The notes below the pieces were generated by a model. The model had not been told where the DNA came from, did not search any database, and worked only from the letters and a program-made list of their open reading frames with translations. A DNA stretch of 64,000 bases, taken from the NCBI GenBank assembly GCA_039820545.1, contig JBCBPW010000020.1:19596-83595 (forward strand), in the 5' to 3' direction. Both the position numbers and the translations under genes were made by a program. Positions 1-9,195 of the stretch are shown here, piece by piece (within the stretch, counting starts at the first letter, position 1; every line of letters starts with the position of its first letter). The stretch comes from JALEFZ01 sp039820545. Lineage in GTDB: Bacteria; Bacteroidota; Bacteroidia; J057.

Positions 1-104
1 GTCTGTAGTCTGTAGTGAAGTACATCTGATTCCCACAGATTCAAAGGATTTTCGCAGATTCTTCCCTTATAGAGCTAATGATTCATCCTTGTCCTTTCGC
101 CTTC

Positions 105-1904
105 TTACTTCAAGAAAGGCTGTGACCAAGTACCAGTAGGTGTCTCTATCCTGACGATGTAAGCGCCCCCAACCCAATCTGATACATCCACCTGACTATT
201 TTGCCAATCACGATAAGTCTGATACCAAATCACCTTTCCTTTCGTATCTACGATGGTGACTGATACATCTGACCAGGTGAATTCTGATGTCATATTGAGA
301 AGATCTACTACAGGATTGGGATATAAACGAATAGTTGCTTCCCATGTAGGCCTAACACGTGTCGTCATGAAATTTTGACAAGCTGTAGGCAGGGTACATC
401 CGTCCTTGCTCAGCAAGACGCCATAGTCTCCTGATTGTGTGGGTAAAAAGATCTTGTTCGTGGCGCCTTCTAGGAGTGTATTTTCTATGCCACAGGCAAA
501 CCACTGATAGGTCGCATCTGCTAGATCTGCCTCGATACCTCCAGGTACTGTGCTGATCGCCGTATCCAGGGAGCAAGGCTCGACAAAATAGACCGCACCC
601 GCATTGGCAGTCGAATCCGCTCCCCCCTCATCTGTATCCTCAGCCTGAGCGCCTACGATGATAAAATCTCCTGAAATGGCCGTAGAGAAGCCGTAAAAAT
701 CTGTGGCCTCGCGATCAGGTGCTACAATTTTTTGCACTTGTATCCACTGGTCCATATTGTCCTTCTCAAAAAGGTAGATCGCTCCTGCATCATTGATCGA
801 ATCAGGAAAAAATACACTCTCCCACTCCCCAGGTGCGCCCACTACCAGCCGATTGCCTGAGGTCCCTATCCTTTGACCAAAGAAGGCTTCCTCTTCGCGA
901 TCTCCTGCATTGATTTTTTGGGTTTCCTCCCATGATCCTTGCATATTTTTTCGAAAAATGTGGATAGAGCCCGCGTCAAAAATGGGGTTCAAGTTTGCTT
1001 CGTCATTGTCGTCTCCGTCTGCTGCGACGAATATAAAATCGCCCTCGATGGCGACCGATCCTCCAAAGAGGTCTCCTCCGATCCAGTCTGCTGTATCAGG
1101 CAGGAGCTTTTGGGACTGGGTCCAGTTTTGGCTCATCTGATCGAAGGTAAACACATAAGCCCCTCCTGCGGATGCGTCGTTGGTTCCGCCAGTGGCATTG
1201 GGTAAGCGCCAGGCACCAATGATGGCCGTTCCCCCTTCGATGTCCACGGCAGAGCCGAAGTTAGCGTTCCTCGTCGGATCTGAAGCTGTGAGCCGCTGGT
1301 TGACGGACCAGCCCCCTTGCATATTGCGATTAGCTACATAAACGGCCCCCGCATCGCGGATCATATTTACATCTTCAAATGTGCAGGAGATCATTGCCGT
1401 ATCTCCTCTGAGAATGACTGCGCTGCCGAAGTTATCAAAAGTTTCAAAGTTGGCATGAAAGAGATCTGCGACTTCCTGCCATACACCCTGTCCATTTCGC
1501 TCAAATACATAAGCGGCCCCTACCCCATTGAGTCCAGCCTGGCTTTTGTTGGGAGCGCCCACGATAGCATAATTCCCTTCTATGTCTACATTAAATCCAA
1601 ATCGATCATTGGGCATGCGATCGGAGGGAACAATCTTTTGGACGAATTGCCAATCACCATTCATATCTCGCTCATAGATAAAAGCTGCACCTGCATTCGC
1701 CAAAGAATCTCCTTCCTGTGGATCGAGATCGTGCAAGCTAGAACCTGCAATGGCATAATCGCCATCAATAGCGACGGTAGATCCTAAGAAGTCCCCAATG
1801 TTCCTTTCGGGTGCAAAAAACTTCGTGGACTTAAAAAAATCCTGTCCATGAACTAGGCTTGAAAGTAAGAATCCGCATAAGAGGAAGGGTAGTATATTTT
1901 TCAT
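105..1904 (-). CDS. Secreted FG-GAP repeat protein with T9SS sorting domain
   Basis: The open frame extends upstream to 2045, but the start at 1904 is preferred because the protein then begins directly with a signal peptide (MKNILPFLLCGFLLSSLVHG). The body contains seven FG-GAP-like repeats of the form FGxxVxIxGDxAIVGA, as found in integrin-alpha-like beta-propellers. The last ~80 residues start with a LYPNPV motif and have the beta-strand pattern of type A T9SS C-terminal sorting domains. It is therefore probably exported by T9SS and attached to or released from the cell surface. No catalytic motif is visible; adhesion or matrix binding is inferred only from the propeller. It is transcribed away from the small gene at 2077. 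Confidence 0.85.
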   Translation of the reverse strand: MKNILPFLLCGFLLSSLVHGQDFFKSTKFFAPERNIGDFLGSTVAIDGDYAIAGSSLHDLDPQEGDSLANAGAAFIYERDMNGDWQFVQKIVPSDRMPNDRFGFNVDIEGNYAIVGAPNKSQAGLNGVGAAYVFERNGQGVWQEVADLFHANFETFDNFGSAVILRGDTAMISCTFEDVNMIRDAGAVYVANRNMQGGWSVNQRLTASDPTRNANFGSAVDIEGGTAIIGAWRLPNATGGTNDASAGGAYVFTFDQMSQNWTQSQKLLPDTADWIGGDLFGGSVAIEGDFIFVAADGDDNDEANLNPIFDAGSIHIFRKNMQGSWEETQKINAGDREEEAFFGQRIGTSGNRLVVGAPGEWESVFFPDSINDAGAIYLFEKDNMDQWIQVQKIVAPDREATDFYGFSTAISGDFIIVGAQAEDTDEGGADSTANAGAVYFVEPCSLDTAISTVPGGIEADLADATYQWFACGIENTLLEGATNKIFLPTQSGDYGVLLSKDGCTLPTACQNFMTTRVRPTWEATIRLYPNPVVDLLNMTSEFTWSDVSVTIVDTKGKVIWYQTYRDWQNSQVDVSDWVGGAYIVRIETPTGTWSQPFLK

Positions 1905-2076
1905 AGATGTAGGTTGTTTCATCCAATATACGATACGGTTTCTTGATCTACATTTTCTTAGCATCCGAATTTTTTGTTTTTGGCTATTTCTGCAAGGGGG
2001 TAGGTGGGCCACCTCCTGCTCGGTCTTTAGATCGTGATTCCCCAAACAAACATCCTTTTATTTCAAACAGACCATC

Positions 2077-2313
2077 ATGTATAAGTACCTTCCAATAATC
2101 GCTTGTGTATTATTCTGCTTGAATCTTGTGATCTTCGCGATGAGTGACGAAACGACTCAAAGCCACCAGGAGACTGAAAGTGCTGTAGAAAGTATGCCTG
2201 ATAATCCAGGCAATGTTTGTCTCAGACAAGCATTGGAGGATGCGACTGTTACTCACTTATATGAACATAAAGAGCGGATCGCAGAAATGGTATATACTGA
2301 CGATCAGACATAA
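2077..2313 (+). CDS. Small hypothetical exported or membrane peptide
   Basis: Seventy-eight residues with a hydrophobic N-terminal segment (residues 5-22, YLPIIACVLFCLNLVIFAM) followed by a polar, acidic tail with one Cys (NVCLRQALED). It fits a signal-anchored or secreted small protein. No family is recognised. It lies divergently 173 bases from the FG-GAP gene start and has its own start and stop with no overlap with another gene. Without homologues it remains only plausible. Confidence 0.45.
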   Translation: MYKYLPIIACVLFCLNLVIFAMSDETTQSHQETESAVESMPDNPGNVCLRQALEDATVTHLYEHKERIAEMVYTDDQT

Positions 2314-2470
2314 TATTGCACATCCTATACTCCATCAGGGTCTGTACATAGTGAAAAGCGTTGAGACTTCAGCTTAACCTCAACCACGAAAGGAATAGAA
2401 AGCTTTCTCGAAATATTTCTGGAACATTTTCATATACCCTCAACAACCTGTACCTCTAATCTAGACCTTC

Positions 2471-3250
2471 TTATAAACCCAAGAAAGGCCTTCCTTGCAA
2501 TGCTTGCCAGAGGGTAAAACTGACAAAGGCTAGATAAGCCAAGCTAAAAAGGAGGATCCCCCATTTGCTTTCGATGACATAATAACCTGCCAAGGGGAGG
2601 ATTTGGAGGGCATGCATACCAAAGAAATGGGCAATCCGTAAGTCGCCATGTTGTTTGCTCCAATTGACGACGGGCAATCCTTCTCCTCCATCGGGTGCTC
2701 CTACGGTATGTGCCAGTTGGCGCCCCATGACCGCCCCTTCCATCGCGAAAATGACGAATAAGGTGATCCCCAAACGGATGCCCCATACATAGGCTTCGGG
2801 TAAGTGAGATAGGTCCTTGACAAAGAAAAGCAGACCTATATAGGCCGTCCACGCTGTCATGAACATAATCGCGGCTCCCATGAGGGTAAACATATTGGCA
2901 TGGAAGGCCGAGGAGGTATTGAAATGGGAGAGGTCGCCCAAACCTGCCTTCCACGTGATATAGATCAGTTCAAAAAACATAATCGCAATCACTGCCCATG
3001 AAAACCATTGTACTTGTATAGGCGAGCGAAGTTCGTACAGCAACCATCCCAAAGTCCACACAAAGATCCCTGCTGAAAGGAAGAATTTCGTAGGCTTGAT
3101 CCATGCATTGATACCTAGGACTTTTTGACCTGTCAGGAAAATGAGTCCCCCCGTCACGGCTGCTCCTAAAAACATCAAGACCCCTGACCAAAAGAGTGCT
3201 TCGTTTCGCGCCTGTAATTCCTGAATAAAATCGATGCTGAACTCCTTCAT
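2471..3250 (-). CDS. Polytopic membrane protein, unknown function
   Basis: A 259-residue protein with about seven hydrophobic helices, beginning around residues 19-41, 49-67 and 80-100. The loop between the last helices carries a polar GAPDGGEG stretch. No catalytic or transport signature is recognised. The start Met at 3250 is followed by a short amphipathic segment (KEFSIDFIQELQARNE) before the first helix, which is a normal N-terminus for this kind of inner-membrane protein. It is a single-gene unit, 220 bases from the Roco gene stop and transcribed towards lower coordinates. Confidence 0.75.
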   Translation of the reverse strand: MKEFSIDFIQELQARNEALFWSGVLMFLGAAVTGGLIFLTGQKVLGINAWIKPTKFFLSAGIFVWTLGWLLYELRSPIQVQWFSWAVIAIMFFELIYITWKAGLGDLSHFNTSSAFHANMFTLMGAAIMFMTAWTAYIGLLFFVKDLSHLPEAYVWGIRLGITLFVIFAMEGAVMGRQLAHTVGAPDGGEGLPVVNWSKQHGDLRIAHFFGMHALQILPLAGYYVIESKWGILLFSLAYLAFVSFTLWQALQGRPFLGL

Positions 3251-3360
3251 TTAGCTGTCTGATTTTTGTATCAATAGGGATGTATGCTTGACTTTGGATA
3301 AATAAGAAGGAAGGGGTTTGTTGGTGGGATAAGGGGTTTTGAATGGGTGGGGAGGATGTT

Positions 3361-3390
3361 TGCCTACGCTTTAGCGGTGGGCCTACGGGA
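3361..3390. repeat. Short dispersed hairpin repeat overlapping a stop codon
   Basis: The block CTACGCTTTAGCGGTGGGCC recurs as CCACGCTGTAGCGGTGGGCC near 7493-7516. It can fold into a hairpin (GCCTACGC / GCGGTGGGC with one bulged G). In both places the stop codon of a minus-strand gene (here the Roco gene, 3383-3385) falls within or just beside the repeated GTGGGCCTAC motif. Confidence 0.5.
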
Positions 3391-6300
3391 TGAGGTCGGT
3401 CGGATCTAGCTGATCGAGTCCGAGATTCTTGGCGAGCTTGTTGAAGGAGTCTGCCAATTTCTCTATCGCTTCGCGGCCTTTCTGGATCTTACTCAGCTTG
3501 TCTCCCAGCGCAGAAGTAGCTCCCAACTTCTTTTCGAGGTAGCGTTTGACCTTGGGCATCAAACCCGATTTTTGGATGGCTTCCTCATTGCCCTGTGTCT
3601 GATCGAGCTTATCCTGAATCTTTTCGAGCTTGGCTTCGTCCTCAGGCGCGACCTCTTCCAGCATCCAATCTTTGAAGTCTTCAAAATGAGATTGGAGATC
3701 TACCCAGTCCTGTCTGATCTCTAGATGGATGTTGACCTTGTTGGTTTGGGCGACTTGTTGGTTTACATTGACCTGAAGGGCGTTGGGATTATTTGAGTTC
3801 ACTATGGCTAATTTCAAAAGCTCTATCAATTTATCCTCTCGAATATTAGGAGAAGAGTCAGAATTCTTCACCCCAAACTCCATGGTGGGATGCGTTTGTT
3901 CACTTGAATAGGAATAATCCATTACACCTCCAATCAAGCCCAGAATATTTACCCTTTGTTTCCCTTTGATACAATATACCTCTTGCTCCCCTCCTTCCAA
4001 GTATCCCTTTAACTCCTCTACCTTGTAATAATTTGGCTCTATAGCCCCTTCACAGACAGGGCAATGACAAGGAATCAATTCCTTGGGAGGAAAATCCTTA
4101 AACTTCTCATGTAGCTTCGGCATCTCCATACGGATGCGCTCGAGCAAGATCTTTCTTTCTGTAGCACCTCCCTGAATAGAGATCCCTATTCCTTTAGCAT
4201 CATCATAATAGGATAGCTCGATCTTAGCAATCGCCCCTTCATATTCCAGAATGACTCCTTTTTTCCATGTTTGGGGCTTCCCTGCAATGTACTGGGTAAA
4301 ATCCCCTAAACGAACGGCAAGTCTGGGCACCAATCCTTTGGGCATAAAGCCATATTGGTAACGATAACGAAGATTGCCTCGATAGTTCCAGTCGTTTTGA
4401 GGGTCCTTGTCCGACATAAGAGAAGGGACCATATAGGTGTCCTTAACATTCTTCACCTGATGAATCAAGTCAAACTGGTCCTTCTTCATCATGGTGAGGA
4501 GTTTTCCCTTTTCTCGGTTTGTATATTGCTTACCCCAGCGACTATACAGCCACTCCTGCGTAAACTGCCCCTCACTTTTCTCAATTTCCTGATCAGAGAG
4601 GATGTCATATATAGCATTGACTGCCCATTGGGGTTGCAGGATGATAAACTCTACCAGCGCCTCATCGTGCTGGAAGTGGAGCATGAGCCCCAGGTCGTGA
4701 AGGTATTGAGAGAGGACCAGTTGATCTCGCTCATTTTCTATTCCCTTGCTCACACATACTTCCTGATACTTTGTCAAACCGATATGCTTATATGTGTCCG
4801 CGAGCTTTTCGATGTCCTGCCTAACTTCCACCCAACTCTGTGGCAACAGGTCCCCCACATGGTCCAATCCCTGGAGCATCGAACAGATTTTTTGCCGCAC
4901 ATCCAAGTAACGACCATTCCATATCTTCCTTTTGGGATCATGCGGCTCAGAGAGATCGACTTCTCCTTTGACTTTGGGAAGGTCGGGATACAGCCTGTTG
5001 TAGTGCTCCTCATCGTAATTCGTGACACTCTTATGCTGGTTTTCATTTAGGACTACCAGTACAGGGCTTGCTTTTTTATTTTGATCCAGGCCCAATCGCT
5101 GGATGATGTCAAACCAGTAGTCAAACTCTGTATCCTGTCTCCGATTATCTGCTAGGAGCACATAGAGTACACGAGACGATAAAAAGAAGTGGTGGATCTG
5201 ATACTGGATCTCTTGCCCACCAAAGTCCCACAGATTCGCCTGGAATTTACCCGATGGACTGGGTATACAATCAAATTCCCACCCTTTGTGAATGTGGATC
5301 CCTACCGTAGACTCCTGCTCCTGTGGCACTTGGTAAGTGGGATCGATAAGTTTACGCATGAGGGTCGTTTTCCCTGCACCAGGCTGGCCTACAAAGAGTA
5401 CACGCGCTTCATAAAGTGGTTGTGGTTTTCCCTTTTCTTGTTCAGCAAAGTAGCTTTTGATGGCTTCAAGCCCCTTGGAGATAATCTCAGGTGGGGGGGT
5501 ATGTAAGTTATTTCCATCCAAATATAACGATGTCAAACTCTTGAATCCACGAAGAAAATTAACCTGCTCAAAATGATTATTCCTTAAATCCAATGAAATC
5601 AAGCTGATCGATTGACCCCGAAAATCGATATGATGTAAATGATTATTCCTCAATGAGAGCGAAGTCAAACTAGGTAGTTGATCCAAAAAGTCTATGGAGG
5701 TCAAGTCATTATTCCTTAGCGACAATGACGTTAAGGTAGTTACTCGTCCAAGAAAGCTTACATTTCTGAGGTCATTATTTCTTAAAGACAATGAAGTCAG
5801 ATGGGGTAATTGATCCAAAAAATCATAGTCCTTGATTTGCTTGTTCCAACTTAGATCCAGTGAAGTTATATTAGGTAATTGACCCAGGAACCTAACATGT
5901 TCAAGATCATTATTCCTTAGCGAGAGGGAGGTCAGATTAGTCAGTCGGCCTAAAAAGCTGTAGTCTCTGATCTGGCTGTTCCAACTCAAATCTAGCAAGT
6001 TTAAATTTGTCAATCGACCAAGTAAATTAACATGACTTAGATTATTATTTCTTAAATCTAATGAAGTCAAGCTCGTTAATTGGCTTAGAAAACTTACCTG
6101 CTCCAAATGATTCTCACTTAAATCTAAGGAAATGAGGCTATCCAGATCTCTTAAGGAATCTAAAGAGTCTAGATGATTGGAACTCAATGAAAGTAATTTT
6201 AATGAAGCCAGCTTACGGACAAAACTTCCAGATTTGAGGCTGTTGTTCCTCAAATCAAGTGAAGTGAGGCCAGTCAATTGACTTAAAGCATCTGCTCGGC

Positions 6301-7108
6301 CCAAATTATTTTCACTCAAATCCAATGAGGTTAAACTGGCTAATTGACTTAGAAAATCAACCCTGCTTAAATTATTATTCCTCAGTGAAAGTGTGTTCAA
6401 ACATGGCAACTCATTTAGAAAATCATAGTCATTGATTTGTCTATTGGAGCTTAAGTAAAGGGATGTCAATTGAGTTAATTGACCAAGAAAGTTATAATTC
6501 TCAATTTCTTTATTGTCACTTAAATCAAGTGATACCAAGCTCGTCAACTGGCTTAAAGAAGCAACTCGATTCAGATTATTATTCCTCAAATCGAGTGAAG
6601 TCAAGTTGACTAGTCGACTAAGAAAATTCTCTTGACTCAGATTATTGTTTCTTAAATCAAGTACTTCTAGACTAGGCAGTTGATAAAGAAATTCTACTTG
6701 GCTTAAATTATTATTCCTCAATGAAAGCGATATTAAGCTAGGTAGATTGTAAAGGAAGTTGTAATCCTTCAACTTTGGATTATATCCTATCCTTAGTTCT
6801 CTTAAATGGTTTAATTTATGAGAGACATCTGGCCATTTACTCATGCCTCCTCTCAAACTCAGTTTCTGTAATTGAGATAACTCATGGAGGATGATCGCCC
6901 AAGGAATCTGGCCCTCATGGATATAGTCTAAAGCTAAAGCAACTATTTGATTATTTTGGTCAACCACATAGCCTCTGGTGCCAGCTATGTACCGAATATA
7001 CTTCCCCATATTCCAATCCTGGAAGTTCCCGTTTTCGTCTAGCGCTATTTCTGGTAGAGGAAAACCAATACTTTTTTCAATTTCAAGGATGATGTTCGGT
7101 TTAGACAT
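3383..7108 (-). CDS. Roco family protein: leucine-rich repeats, Roc GTPase, COR domain
   Basis: At 1241 residues this is among the largest genes here. Residues ~80-540 are about 21 leucine-rich repeats of 22 residues (LTSLDLRNNNLSxVxFLxQL). A Ras-like Roc GTPase follows: P-loop GQPGAGKT at 574-581, DFGGQE at 628-633, and NENQHK at 688-693 in the guanine-specificity position. Next comes a COR-type dimerisation region (~720-960), a Cys cluster (CHCPVCEG near 1015, another Cys ~30 residues on) that may bind zinc, an NVNQQV stretch, and a charged C-terminal helical/coiled region (~1130-1241). Order and motifs match bacterial Roco proteins, relatives of LRRK2. No signal peptide is seen, so it is probably cytoplasmic. 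The ligand of the LRR array and the output are unknown. Confidence 0.93.
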   Translation of the reverse strand: MSKPNIILEIEKSIGFPLPEIALDENGNFQDWNMGKYIRYIAGTRGYVVDQNNQIVALALDYIHEGQIPWAIILHELSQLQKLSLRGGMSKWPDVSHKLNHLRELRIGYNPKLKDYNFLYNLPSLISLSLRNNNLSQVEFLYQLPSLEVLDLRNNNLSQENFLSRLVNLTSLDLRNNNLNRVASLSQLTSLVSLDLSDNKEIENYNFLGQLTQLTSLYLSSNRQINDYDFLNELPCLNTLSLRNNNLSRVDFLSQLASLTSLDLSENNLGRADALSQLTGLTSLDLRNNSLKSGSFVRKLASLKLLSLSSNHLDSLDSLRDLDSLISLDLSENHLEQVSFLSQLTSLTSLDLRNNNLSHVNLLGRLTNLNLLDLSWNSQIRDYSFLGRLTNLTSLSLRNNDLEHVRFLGQLPNITSLDLSWNKQIKDYDFLDQLPHLTSLSLRNNDLRNVSFLGRVTTLTSLSLRNNDLTSIDFLDQLPSLTSLSLRNNHLHHIDFRGQSISLISLDLRNNHFEQVNFLRGFKSLTSLYLDGNNLHTPPPEIISKGLEAIKSYFAEQEKGKPQPLYEARVLFVGQPGAGKTTLMRKLIDPTYQVPQEQESTVGIHIHKGWEFDCIPSPSGKFQANLWDFGGQEIQYQIHHFFLSSRVLYVLLADNRRQDTEFDYWFDIIQRLGLDQNKKASPVLVVLNENQHKSVTNYDEEHYNRLYPDLPKVKGEVDLSEPHDPKRKIWNGRYLDVRQKICSMLQGLDHVGDLLPQSWVEVRQDIEKLADTYKHIGLTKYQEVCVSKGIENERDQLVLSQYLHDLGLMLHFQHDEALVEFIILQPQWAVNAIYDILSDQEIEKSEGQFTQEWLYSRWGKQYTNREKGKLLTMMKKDQFDLIHQVKNVKDTYMVPSLMSDKDPQNDWNYRGNLRYRYQYGFMPKGLVPRLAVRLGDFTQYIAGKPQTWKKGVILEYEGAIAKIELSYYDDAKGIGISIQGGATERKILLERIRMEMPKLHEKFKDFPPKELIPCHCPVCEGAIEPNYYKVEELKGYLEGGEQEVYCIKGKQRVNILGLIGGVMDYSYSSEQTHPTMEFGVKNSDSSPNIREDKLIELLKLAIVNSNNPNALQVNVNQQVAQTNKVNIHLEIRQDWVDLQSHFEDFKDWMLEEVAPEDEAKLEKIQDKLDQTQGNEEAIQKSGLMPKVKRYLEKKLGATSALGDKLSKIQKGREAIEKLADSFNKLAKNLGLDQLDPTDLIP

Positions 7109-7533
7109 GAATTCCTGGGGTTAGAGTCATGATGCTGCTGAATAAGATAGGACTTTTTTGGTCTTTCGTGAATGATATGCGTGAGATTTTGAAAGGACAG
7201 TCAGGGAATAAAATGAGGGAACTTAAAAATCCATCCGAGAATCAGATCTTATCTGATAATCTGCTTGTGTGTGGAGTACCTTCACAAATTAAACAGTGGG
7301 ACACTGCCTTCATCAGATTGTATCTGGAGCATGTAGGAAGCTTCCGTTACAAACTGAAGGGGGCTAGTTCTATGCAAAGCAGGTAATGGAGGATCTCTCC
7401 TACATGATCTCTTGGGGAAGGGTACTTAAAAAATGTGCTCCACGTAGTAAGAGGACTACGCAGAGCATCGTGTTTCACTTTTCCTTATAATACCCACGCT
7501 GTAGCGGTGGGCCTACACGCCGTGGCGATGGAC
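7109..7533. other. Intergenic region upstream of the Roco gene
   Basis: This 425-base stretch should hold the Roco promoter (minus strand) and the 3' flank of the fasciclin gene. An 85-codon open frame on the plus strand (7129-7386) has no recognisable family or signal and is not called. The end near 7493-7533 carries the GTAGCGGTGGGCCTAC repeat followed by a degenerate second copy (CCGTGGCGATGGACCTAC). No clear Bacteroidota promoter motif was found. Confidence 0.5.
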
Positions 7534-7534
7534 C
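7493..7534. repeat. Short dispersed hairpin repeat, second copy
   Basis: CCCACGCTGTAGCGGTGGG folds as a short hairpin and shares GTGGGCCTAC with the copy at 3361-3390. A second degenerate unit (CGTGGCGATGGACCTAC) follows directly and runs into the stop codon of the fasciclin gene (7534-7536). Confidence 0.5.
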
Positions 7535-8094
7535 TACTTGGGCAATACCACCGCGTCAATGACGTGAATGATGCCATTGGACTGGTGGACGTCGTAGGTC
7601 GTGACGTTGGCGATGTTGCCGTTCTCATCTTTGAGGATGATGTTGTGCTTGCCATTCATCATGGCTTGCAGCTTACCACCGCTGACAGTAGGAATGGTGG
7701 CAGTACCGCCGCTCTTCTTGATCAGCCCTGCGATGGCATCAAAGTCATAGCTCCCCGCTACTACATGGTACGTCAAAATCTTGCTCAATGTTGACTTATT
7801 CTCTGGCTTGAGCAAGGTGGCGACGGTTCCTTCGGGTAGATTCTCAAAGGCGTCATTGACGGGAGCGAAGACGGTAAAGGGTCCATCACTCTTGAGGGTC
7901 TCGACAAGTCCTGCGGCTTTGACAGCAGCTACGAGCGTGGTGTGAACGCTAGAATTGACGGCGTTGTCGACGATGTCTTGCTTGGACGACATGCTGGCCC
8001 CACCTACCATGGCCGTTTCCTGTGCCTGAAGAGAAAATCCGAACATTGCGAACGCAACAAAAATAAAACTGAATACTGACTGCTTGATTTGCAT
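7534..8094 (-). CDS. Exported fasciclin (FAS1) domain protein
   Basis: The frame extends to 8187, but the start at 8094 gives a clean signal peptide (MQIKQSVFSFIFVAFAMFG) ending in LQAQ; the extra upstream codons read through a palindromic repeat and are unlikely to be translated. The mature protein is one FAS1 domain. It has the hallmark FTVFAPVNDAF motif (H1 box), the LTYHVVAG turn and the C-terminal NGIIHVIDAVVLP (H2 box). FAS1 domains mediate adhesion or ligand binding at the cell surface. The length is normal for a single-domain bacterial member. Confidence 0.9.
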   Translation of the reverse strand: MQIKQSVFSFIFVAFAMFGFSLQAQETAMVGGASMSSKQDIVDNAVNSSVHTTLVAAVKAAGLVETLKSDGPFTVFAPVNDAFENLPEGTVATLLKPENKSTLSKILTYHVVAGSYDFDAIAGLIKKSGGTATIPTVSGGKLQAMMNGKHNIILKDENGNIANVTTYDVHQSNGIIHVIDAVVLPK

Positions 8095-8133
8095 TTGTAT
8101 GAAATATTGGAGTGTTGAAATACGATTTGAGAC

Positions 8134-8243
8134 CGTAGCCGCTTGCCGTCGCAAGCGCACGTATTTTGTGTTTGCCATGACAAACATCTACGAATTATGG
8201 GCTTTACTTGTATATTTTACGCTTGCTGCAGCAAGCGGCTACG
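8134..8243. repeat. Paired inverted REP/BIME-like elements
   Basis: CGTAGCCGCTTGCCGTCGCA.. at 8134-8157 reappears in inverted orientation at 8220-8243, where the core CGCTTGCTGCAGCAAGCG is a perfect 18-base palindrome. The two 24-base units differ at about two positions and are separated by ~62 bases. The arrangement resembles bacterial interspersed mosaic elements made of two inverted REP units. It sits just upstream of the fasciclin start. No REP-associated transposase is in the window. Confidence 0.6.
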
Positions 8244-8326
8244 AAGACAATAGGGTTAACGGGGATGGGGAAGGCGGGTTCTGTTTTTCTGGGCTGAGGC
8301 TATGGGTGAAAATTGCACAAGAAAAT

Positions 8327-8356
8327 AGGGAGATATGTACAAGCGTATATCTCCCT
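8327..8356 (-). terminator. Intrinsic terminator after the murein-endopeptidase-like gene
   Basis: A perfect 10-bp stem (AGGGAGATAT / ATATCTCCCT) with a 10-base loop, followed on the minus strand by ATTTTCTT. It lies ~90 bases downstream of the stop at 8448. Confidence 0.55.
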
Positions 8357-8447
8357 GATCTACAGATATTTATTTTGATCATTTTTTCTCACATGAAGGA
8401 GATGGCATATCACAAAGTTGTGTTAACGCGACTCAATGAGGACTTTT

Positions 8448-9128
8448 TTATCTAAATGCAAAGTCTACGTGATAGTGATCGTCATGTAAATTATCGATCG
8501 TTCGAGACAACTTACGGACGAAATACACCCCTCGTTTCTTCAACTTTTTTCCTGCGGAGGTCTTGAAAATAGGTCCCTGTAATTCTACCTTGAAGATTAC
8601 CTTGCGAATATACATCCCCCGTTTTCTCGCCGCATCATCCAGAGCCAATAAATGTGCAGCCATCGCCTCATAGTCTATGCGCACTTTGCGGTTCATCCTC
8701 CAACTCCCATCCTTCCGAAAGCTCAATAAGTAATGCCAGATACCCAATCTATCTAGCCACCTGTATTGCTTTTGGTTTTTCATCAGTGGCGTCATAAAAT
8801 CCACACTCAACCCATTTTGATGCGTGCGATGCGGCCACATTTTCCCTCCGTGTTTTCGGGAGCACTCCATGACGCGATACTTATACTCAGGACTGTGCTT
8901 TTCACAAACGGCATAAGCCTCCTCTACAATCGCTTTCACCTTGTGATGCACATGGGCGCGGCGCAGCAGGTGATAACTGAGCCGACTGAAATAGGCATAA
9001 TTTGATCCCTTGTAAGCCAACCGCTGACCATTTTGCAGGCTTCCCTTGGAAACAGATCCAATGGAACGACTCGGTTGCGCAATGGATAGCATAGGAATCA
9101 TCCAGAAAATCAGAAAGAGGATTCTCAT
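8448..9128 (-). CDS. Exported murein endopeptidase-like protein (MepA / peptidase M74-M15 type)
   Basis: The preferred start at 9128 (MRILFLIFWMIPMLSIAQ) gives a signal peptide; the frame itself runs to 9167. The mature protein shows the metal-binding pattern of penicillin-insensitive murein endopeptidases and LAS peptidases: a His-x6-Asp-like segment HRTHQNGLSVDFM and a C-terminal HxH in DDHYHVDFAF. An N-terminal SxGxxxxGxLxNG-like segment (SIGSVSKGSLQNGQRL) is also MepA-like. It probably cleaves peptidoglycan cross-links in the periplasm as a zinc enzyme. It is a single gene followed by an intrinsic terminator. Confidence 0.8.
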   Translation of the reverse strand: MRILFLIFWMIPMLSIAQPSRSIGSVSKGSLQNGQRLAYKGSNYAYFSRLSYHLLRRAHVHHKVKAIVEEAYAVCEKHSPEYKYRVMECSRKHGGKMWPHRTHQNGLSVDFMTPLMKNQKQYRWLDRLGIWHYLLSFRKDGSWRMNRKVRIDYEAMAAHLLALDDAARKRGMYIRKVIFKVELQGPIFKTSAGKKLKKRGVYFVRKLSRTIDNLHDDHYHVDFAFR

Positions 9129-9195
9129 GGTGTAGGACATTATCTGGTTAGGAAAACGGGGGGGCAACTACATGTTTCCCTTATCATCATTTTCC

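Noticed and set aside
4355..5050. 231-codon plus-strand frame inside the Roco gene
   Set aside because: Antisense to the GTPase/COR region, whose motifs are intact on the minus strand.
7129..7386. 85-codon plus-strand frame upstream of the Roco gene
   Set aside because: No family, signal or domain; composition not protein-like; lies where the Roco promoter should be.
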